The notes under the pieces: model-generated
What the model was told of the DNA's origin: nothing
The model's database searches: none
What the model saw: only the letters and a program-made list of their open reading frames with translations
Translations under genes and position numbers: made by a program
From: Acanthaster planci
Lineage: Eukaryota; Echinodermata; Asteroidea; Valvatida; Acanthasteridae
NCBI RefSeq assembly: GCF_001949145.1
Contig: NW_019091502.1
Coordinates: 303,253-367,252, forward strand
Reading direction: 5' to 3'
Length of the DNA: 64,000 bases
Shown here: piece by piece, positions 25,101-34,100 of the stretch
How the letters are laid out: every line of letters begins with the position of its first letter
Position numbering within the stretch: position 1 is the stretch's first letter

Positions 25101-28100
25101 GTGAGAATATTGCAGCACTGGTGTTTGTAGCCAGAGACACTTAACTTTATTTGCAGAAGTCATGACAGATTTTTCTGTCTAATTTTGGTTTTTCACCATC
25201 TTCTTCTGTAAAATGTGGGAGAATGTGTGCTTGTTGGGGCTTTTTGGAATTGTAAAAAATTGTCAGGAATGTTGAGTGGACTGATGGGAAATGTTAGACA
25301 CATTTCTGATGTAAAAGGAATCTGCTAGTAGCATTGATTAATGTCGGTCTGTTCAGCTAAAGTCCCTGACAGCTGGAAAAGGCCACTCTGTACTTGAATG
25401 GGCCGAGGTTTTTTTTTTCCCTGGCAATGCACTTTTTTTCACCATGAATGAACTTTTTTGGTCAGAGAGGGTTTCAGGAATTGAAGTGGTTGTCTTGCAG
25501 TCATTCACTGAAATTCTTGTGACTTGATTCATGTGGTTTGCAGGACGGTCTGGAAATGTACGGCACTTGGCACTGGGGAACTGTGTCCTGACAAAGAGTC
25601 CATACTCCGTCTGACCTTCTTGATGTCATGGACTTTTTCCACCTCTCAGCGCATGATTCATTTGTTTTTCCCCGTCAAGATATTTTTTTGTGCGTATGCT
25701 CTGGAGCTCAATCTGTTTCAGAGAAAATAGAGAGTGATATGAGGTAATGCCAGAGTTAGTGCCCTGGTGGTGATGTCAGTGATGGCCGTGACCCGTTCAT
25801 CACGTGCGTTTGTCCGTCAGAGCTCTGAGGTATTGCAGCTGTGTGGATGGTTGTGGTCATTGCAGACCGGTGATGTCTAAATGCAGAGCTAAATTTCCTG
25901 GGCTCTTTCCAACCAGAAAATTTGGGTAGGTAAATTTGTGTGCTTTTGTCCGCCCAACAAAAGTGGAGAACGAAATGAGAGGACATCATAATGATTTCAT
26001 CGCACTTTTCACTCATAACACACAGAAGCTAGGATGCATACAAAGTTACATGTACAACTTAATTGGACGTGTGCATATACATCGGGAAATATTGACCTTC
26101 AAAGAATTAACCAATAATGGCTTGTCACGTTAACGCCTTAACTTGGTTTAGGTTTGATTGAGAATGAAGATTGAACACTGGCTGAAGTGCCACTGTTAAA
26201 CAAAAAGCATGTACAAAGTCTATGGGATTAGGGGATAAATAATGAAAATTAAAAAAAGATATTAATAACAATTTGGATGGAAACAATGGCTTTCCCGTCT
26301 GGAAAAGCCAACAAGGCAGTGTACTGGAAACCAACATTGTGCACCTCATAAAGCATTGATAGACCTTTGGTAAACTTATGCGTTTTTGCTAAGCCACTAG
26401 TTTTCCTGCCAAACACATAAATTGCAAAGATTTACTGAAAAAAACAGGCCTAATATTTGCAGTATTGTATATAAAGTTACCATATCATTTTGTTCTCCCC
26501 CAAGTGACTAAACAATATAATTCCAAATCGGTCAAGATATACTGCGTGTATATTAATAGTGCTTATTGGGTGATTAATTCGCACCTCAGTACACATTGCC
26601 CTTAATTCTTAGAATCTTATATTTCATAAATCACTCCACACAAATGAGCCTTTGGTAATCCCAGTGCCTTTCCCAGAACTTGCCATGAATGCCCTTTTTT
26701 TCCTCGGAAATCAGACAAAATAATATGTTGTCATGGGAACAAATCTCTCTGGAAATCAATTATTCCGTTGGCATCATTAATATTTTTAACAACTTGGTTT
26801 AGCTGCTGCTCTTCACTCCATCAAGGGACCCAAAGAAATTTCCTGGTTTCTTTTTTGAAAACCAAACGCAAGATGTGTGTCACTCAAATTTTCCAAGAAG
26901 TCTTTTAATGAAAAGCCTTTTTAAGCCATGCGTGTTTTTAAAAGAGAGTGAAATGTATTATCTTTCGGCTTTTTTAGGGGGGGTCAGAAAATGAGGGAAT
27001 TACATGTATCTTGCAAGTGAGCTTGATCAGTTGTGCAAGTCAAGCAGATGATCTGTGTTGCAGCTTGAGCAGTCTCTTAGGAAGTTGCCTTGAATGTCTG
27101 ATCTCTTTTGAGTGTTTGAGTGATTGGCTATGTATTTTCTTCCCATCCAATTTGTCAAACCACAAGGCAGGCAAGATGTGTCTTCTTGACGCTCTTATCC
27201 CGCTTTCCAAGAATGGGTGTTGTAAATCTTACGAAAAAGCAGACGAACGTGCTGAGACAGGTGCTGACCTAAAATCAATTAGGATTAAGTGTGCAATTCA
27301 GTGAAATTCTCATTTGGGGCTTAAAGGTTATTGTTGAAAAAAGTCTTAAACTTCCATGGAAAGCTTGTCATAAATTCCTGAGCAGACTGAAGTTCACATC
27401 ACCTATAATCTCTTACATGTATGCTTACTCCGCACGTGGCTCAGCATGAGTTCAGAGTGTTAACAGTGGAGTTTTCCCCCTTTTGTCTGTTTTGGGCTGT
27501 TCACACCTGTGGGCCAACTTTAATTGAGAAGCTAGTTGAAAAGTCAGTCCCTTTTTTGCTGTAGTTGTGGTTTGAAGAAACAATAAGTCAGACAGACATT
27601 TGCAGGAATAAATTTCCAGTGGTAGTCATTTCCAAACAAAAGCCACCAATGGGAAAAAAAATTCAAGGAAAGCATCTTGATAAGCATGGCCTTTTGTTAA
27701 GGTTCATTGGATGCAAAAGTCTTTGGAGTGTCCAGACAGTTGAAGGCCATTGCTTCTGGGATTTTACATGTACAGTGTATATTGCAAGTACGTTGTGTGA
27801 AGGATTTCTGTTTTCAAGGTGTAACCATGTAAAAACAGTAGTCACTGAATTCTTGTCAAGTGTTACGTTGTCGGGTTACGTTAAATGTTCAAAAGGCAGT
27901 CCGTTGTTCCATGGTTGTTCTTGATAGGACAGCCGCTGGGTGTGCATGCCCAGTTGGGACATGTGGTATGAGGTTATGTAAAGTGTGGTTTCCAGGAACT
28001 CGGGATAGTGTGTTTCAAGTCTGTGCACAGGTCTTGTCGGAGAGCACATTTTGAAGAGAAACTGGAGCAAAGATGATACCGTCTAGCAGGATGCCATCTC

Positions 28101-31100
28101 CAAGCTGATGCCTTCCCCCCCCCATGCAATCTCCTCGCACAGAAACTTTGCGTCTTTGTGCCGTGAAGCCCTCGCATCAGTTTATCTCTCTGGAGAGGTT
28201 ATAATAGGCCTTTACGGCATCCAAGTAAGCGGTGAATAAACTATCGCATCTCGTGTACAGTATGTTGTCTCTTGTGTTAGCGCCACATGTCTTCTCAGCC
28301 CCTTCCCCCAACCCCGGAGATCTGGAACTTGATACAGTTCCGCATACCTCCCCTCGGGGCTGCTTTTTTGTCCCCTGCGCATGTTGACCGAAATCGAAAT
28401 GTAGGCGCATTATTCATGTTGGAAATCGGAGCCAACTGTCTGATTTATTGATTGGAGAACTTTTTAAATATTCTTGCAAAGCAGAATTTTGTTCATGGAG
28501 AAATTGAAGAGAGTTCTGTGTTTGATGAAATGTGAAACTTGTACCAGTGCTATCCCCTTGTTGGCAAACAATAGAAGCCATTCCACCGAGTTTGTGACTT
28601 GCTCTAATAATCAGTGTGATAGAAAGCCCCCGTTTGGTGACAGGATTTGGACAAATAAACATGTAAAGACATGACATTCATTAAATTTCGGTGTACGAGT
28701 TGAATGAGCGCATGACTTTACATGAAATGCCAGGGTAGAAAAACAAACTGCAGAAGGAGCAAAAAAAAAAAAGGTGAAGAACCTGGCAGGGTTGGCGTTG
28801 AGACAACGCCAGAGTCCCAGCTGTGCACCTTGAATAGTCAGTCTGCCTTCCTAATTAACTGTCTAGGAGCGCGGTCGCCACGGTAACCTCTTGAGAGGGC
28901 ACTGTGCTGGGATGAGAGATGGCACTCCCTCTAATCATGGAGGGGAGTGATTTGCTTGCAGGATGTGTTTTCAAGCTGATAAATGTTGGCATTTTTGAGG
29001 GCAAATAGTGGAACTTGTTATCAGGTTTCAATGACCATGCCAAGGGGGAAAAAAGAAGACAAACGAAAAGACAAAATCTAGCTTTTCGATTGGGCTTGAA
29101 AGAAATGTAAATCAATCCAGCCATTGGAGGAAATGATTTAAAAACTGTAAAATAGAAGGTGTGTGAACTTAGGGTTTGCTTGCAAACTTGGTCTTCTTTC
29201 TTGAACTTGGAGAACCATTTACATGTACATGTACTTGGAGCTGACATGATTTCATTTTGGTCACTTGTGTGCAAATCTTGTTTTTGTAGACTTGAAGTAT
29301 ATATGTATTTTTAAATGGCAGAAAGATTTCCATTGAGCAAACATGAAGTTTTACTGTGTATTGCTATTCAAAAGCCAGCCTCACAATGTTGATTTAAGAC
29401 CAGTCAGGAGAGTGGACCCTGATAATGTTCCAAGACGGAGGTGACGGACATCAGCAGCTGGTCCCCTGGGCCAGTCTTAAATGATCACCTGCCAAGCACA
29501 TAGTTATTCCCATTCATGAACACCTTTTTGTTAGAGTCAAAACAAGTTAAAAAACTAATAATTTTGCCGTGATTTTGTTCAACAGTTTGACTTCATTTTT
29601 TCCAAGACCCATCAACTTGTATCAAGCCATGTTATGGTACATGAACATATATGCGCTGCTCGCAGGTGCCGAATATAAGCCGCAGCGTGCAAAAATCGGC
29701 ACATTAAGATTTATAGTTGGCGCATAAGCTGCCCTGCGGTGCTGACAATCTGACCACGAAGGTCACCTTGCTGCGTGGTGAAGCGCCAGTACAGTCAATG
29801 GTTCCACTACACTTTATCTCGAGGTTTTTGAAACGTTGATCAAAAAGCACCGCCAAATTGCTTCAAAAATGAAAAATCCACCGCAAAACCTCAGTTCAAG
29901 TCATCACATTGCTTTGTTGCACGCGTGCTGCACGCGGCATGGCACACACGCACTGCACGCACCACTGCAATCATGTAAACCCTGTTTCCAGGCTAGCCTG
30001 ACTGCTACCACAGACCCATTTGTGGATATTCCAATCACTGCCTCCTTCCGATAACCATGTGACCACAGAAAGTGTTCTCATCAGAAAACTTCAGTGAAAA
30101 AAGCCCTGCAATTCTATGGCATCTCATGCTCAATACCATCGGTGAAAAGACAGTTGATTTTTATTCAACATGTTCAATGGTCGAAAGGAATCCTTAGGTT
30201 ACAACAATAAAACAATCTGAGTAAACTGTTTATTTGTCTGACAAAAATACATCATGAGACTGAATAAAAAGCAGGAAAATAATCACTACAAAATCTTGCC
30301 ACAGGGCAAGTAAAGTTTAATTAGATCTTAGATATGGCTGCAGATAGCATGCAAACCTGGTTTGAACACAAGCACATGTGAGTACCCTGTCTTCCATGTG
30401 GTGCTCTGCATGTTGCATATAGCATGTCCCAATTGCAGTTCAGTTTGCTGTCTTTGTTCACTGCTATGAAGGGCCTTCGCTGCACACCCTGGATCTGACA
30501 TCGCCCCAAAGCATGTCGCAAAAGGGCACTCTGTGGTTTCGGACTCGGCAAGGCTGCCGAGATAGAGCATTCTCAGTCTGTATGTGTGAGTGACATTCAT
30601 CAGAGAAACCCGAGTTACCGGTATCAGATGTAACTACATGTAAATGATAAAAATGGACCAATGCATGTGCTTAACCGACAGCTGTTTTGACAAATCAGGA
30701 AATACATGTTCCTCTTAACTAAACAAAATGACTGTCAAAAGTGGATCACTTCATCCTGTTCAGTCATGTTTATGATTTAGGTATGAGATTTCTATGGACA
30801 GGCAGTGAGTTTTTCTTCAGATTCCGCCAGACATACATGTACGTGTACAGGTACCTTTTCTTTAGGATTGTCACTCAACACTCTGCCCATCAATTGAGTC
30901 ACAAATTTTTCCTGGAATTTCGCAGAGTGGGTGAACACTGACCTTAGACTTTGGTTAACTTACATATATGCACCCTATAATCGAACAAATTTGTGATAAA
31001 TGTGCATGTATGTAACACACTCCATAGCAACATACATGTACATGCTCACACATGGCTTACCCTCTTTTCATAACTACATACAGTACGTTTGTGATCTAGG

Positions 31101-34100
31101 ACGTTACTTGTTGCAGCTACCAAAGGCTACTTTGTTTCATTCCCACGTTTCATGTAAAATGCATGTCTTGGGATGATGGCAGATGAGTTTTGAATGGGTT
31201 TCAGCTGAAATGCGATGGCCGTGCCATTTATGAACATGGGTAGCTCAGATTTCTCTGGTATAGGTCAGAGGTAGTGTCAATTTACTGAAGATAGGTTTCC
31301 CTGATGCTGCACTGTTATCAGGCGGATAGGATACACCAGTAGTACCCGGTACGACTGTTTGAAAGAGAATGTGATTTATAATGGTTTTTATGTAAGCATA
31401 GTTTTTCTGGTGTTAATGTATCAATAGAATTTGATGTTTGATTACATGTATGTAGGTAGGGTTAGAGGCGTCTGTACTAGAAAAGATCAAGATATCACCG
31501 ACACCAGTAGGGTTAGGCTCGGGCAAGATTCCCCCCCCCCCTTGTTGATGGGAAAGAGGTATCCCCGTATTGTGGTTTGGGTACTAGTGCAGTGATATTT
31601 CATTTTAGATGTATTTTGTTCTTTTTTCATCTTATCTTAATCAGTGGTTGATTTTGACAGGTAACCTATGCATGAAATACATACCAGGCACCAGGCAAAA
31701 TCGACTAGTGGTTAACAAATTGTCACTGATGGAACCCGCCCGTAGTTGACTTGAATATCCATCAGTGTTTCTTCAGACCTTCCTGAAGCCCCTCCCCCTC
31801 TTAATGGAAGAAGGTATGATGTTGGGGTCTCTGGGAGACTGTCACAGTGGCTTTGTTTAAAAGTCACATTGCTTGCCGCCAGCGCAAAGGACCAGTGGTA
31901 GCATAACTAATGGTTACCAGATTCATCTGTGCAGTTGCTGTCGCAAAAGAATTATTGCCCCTCATTATTTTGTAGCAGAAAGAAGAAATACAGTTCTGTA
32001 TTGGTCTCTATCAAATGATGTCACGTCCTGTGGATTGCCACAGTGAATCTGCATTTTGACTTCAAATTTTCGTGATCAGCTGAGCCATTTGGATCAACAC
32101 GGGCGTTAGCATACGTATAGAATATGCACTATGTGCGCACACGCACCTATTGACATTGTATGTATATGCAATTGTATTTGTCCTACAAAGATGGCGTCCA
32201 ATGAAACGGATCTATTAGTCATGCACTGCAAACCGGGGAAGGGATCTATTGTTTTTTCATTCCAGCAATCTCAAATTAATAATCTCCGTTGATAAATAAA
32301 ATCAATCAGCATGTATTCTAATTCTTAGGATCATAAAACCAGTTGGGAAAATCCCCATTTTATTTCATCCTGTCAAAAAAGTGCAGAGGCCTTGTCAATA
32401 AAAATCAAGCGTCATGCAGATTTTTGTCCAGAGGTTTGGCACGATGCTTGGGACACAGCAGTTCACAGCGAACCCAAAGAGATCTTCACAGTTTCCAGCA
32501 ACACCTGCCCCCAAACTGATTAGAGAATTTGACTGAGCGATAGATCCTCAGGGAAAACGATGTTCCTCAAGGGTGTCTTGTAAAGCCTAGTGGCACCACT
32601 TGTGGGGAAGGGGGGGTTATCGAAACATACTCCAAGACAAGGTCTGGAGTGGGACAGACTTTAATCTCCTTTTTCTCTCTCTCTGTCCCTTGAGCCTTTT
32701 TCCCAGTTTGATTAATTGAAATTGGCTGGACGAAGGACGGATTGGTTATGTGTCATGGGGAATGAAGACGCAGGACACATGCCTTAGGTGCAAATCTGTT
32801 TGGTGGGAAAATTAGTCGACCTGCGTTGCAGTGGCTATCGCAGAGGGCCTGGGAGAGCGAAGCCCGAGAAATTGTCAGCTTAGAAAAACTGGGCATTGCC
32901 ATTTTTCACAGCCTGTAATACAAGGAAGGTGTCTTGTAGACAAATCTGTAGGCACTTTGACACTTTTATCAACCTCTGCTCCAAACTGACGAAGCATTTT
33001 GTAATTTCAGCCATACAATGTAGTTTGTACTCTCTGGCTTTTGGTAGTGTTTTGGTGGAGTTGGGAAAGTGCAGCTTAGAGACTGTTCTATTCGTCTCAA
33101 ACTTGCTGTGTCTCAATATGCCACAAGCTTTATACTTGTGAAATAAGGGAGTCACTTTGATGCAAATCACCTCAGTAGGAGTTGTGAATATCTTGTCACT
33201 ATTTTCATGGTGATTAACGAGTATAACCACATGTGCTAATGTTGAAATGACCTATGTACATGTACATGTACCAAGAGCATTCAAGTTTGGCCAGTTTACC
33301 ACTTTGTAGAAATGGTCATGATGTGAATGCGTTATGTGCGTTATCATTTTCGTTTCTATTTTTCTTTTGTTTTGATAGAGCTAGGTTGCCCTAACCCAAT
33401 ATTACTCCAGGTGCATGATTGTGCCCTAGCCAAATTAGCATACAGCGAGCGATTGGTCCATTTTCTAATTGTCAATACATGACAGGTGAAAATGGCAGGT
33501 GTACTACGATCTTCTTTGTGGTGAAAGCAAACATTGTAAGATTGAGGCTGTAGCAATGACTCAGGCTTTTCCCTTGGCAAACGGAACAAGAGTCTTGGTT
33601 TGCATTGCGACATTGTGTCACTTGCCAGAACCTGCCTTGGGATGTCTTGGAAGAAATATATTATTGGAAATATAAAATTTTCTCCCTGGAATCCAGAATA
33701 TGTGGACAGTAATTTTATGAAAGAATTCATTTTGAATGATACAAACTGAGAGGACTTTTCAAAACCGATTTCTGAGTGTGTCTATGAATGGTTAAGCCCC
33801 AGGAAATTTCCCGCATCCTGAATTCACCAGTAATTAATTGCAAATTCTTTGTGCTTGAATTTTAAAGGGGTATCCAGTCCTGTGCATGGGAGAAGTGGCT
33901 AGAATTTACCTTTTTTTTCCTCGCAAAACACGACAAATTCTCCTCGAAACCCCAGCTATTTTTGTTTCTGGTTTCACTTGCATGTACCTGCAAAATCTGT
34001 CGCAGTGCAGATCCCTCAGGAAGCATCAATGTTCTGCTGTCCTGCGCCTTGCGCATTTAATTTGTGTCTGGAAATTATGCTGGATTAAAAAAACATGTTT

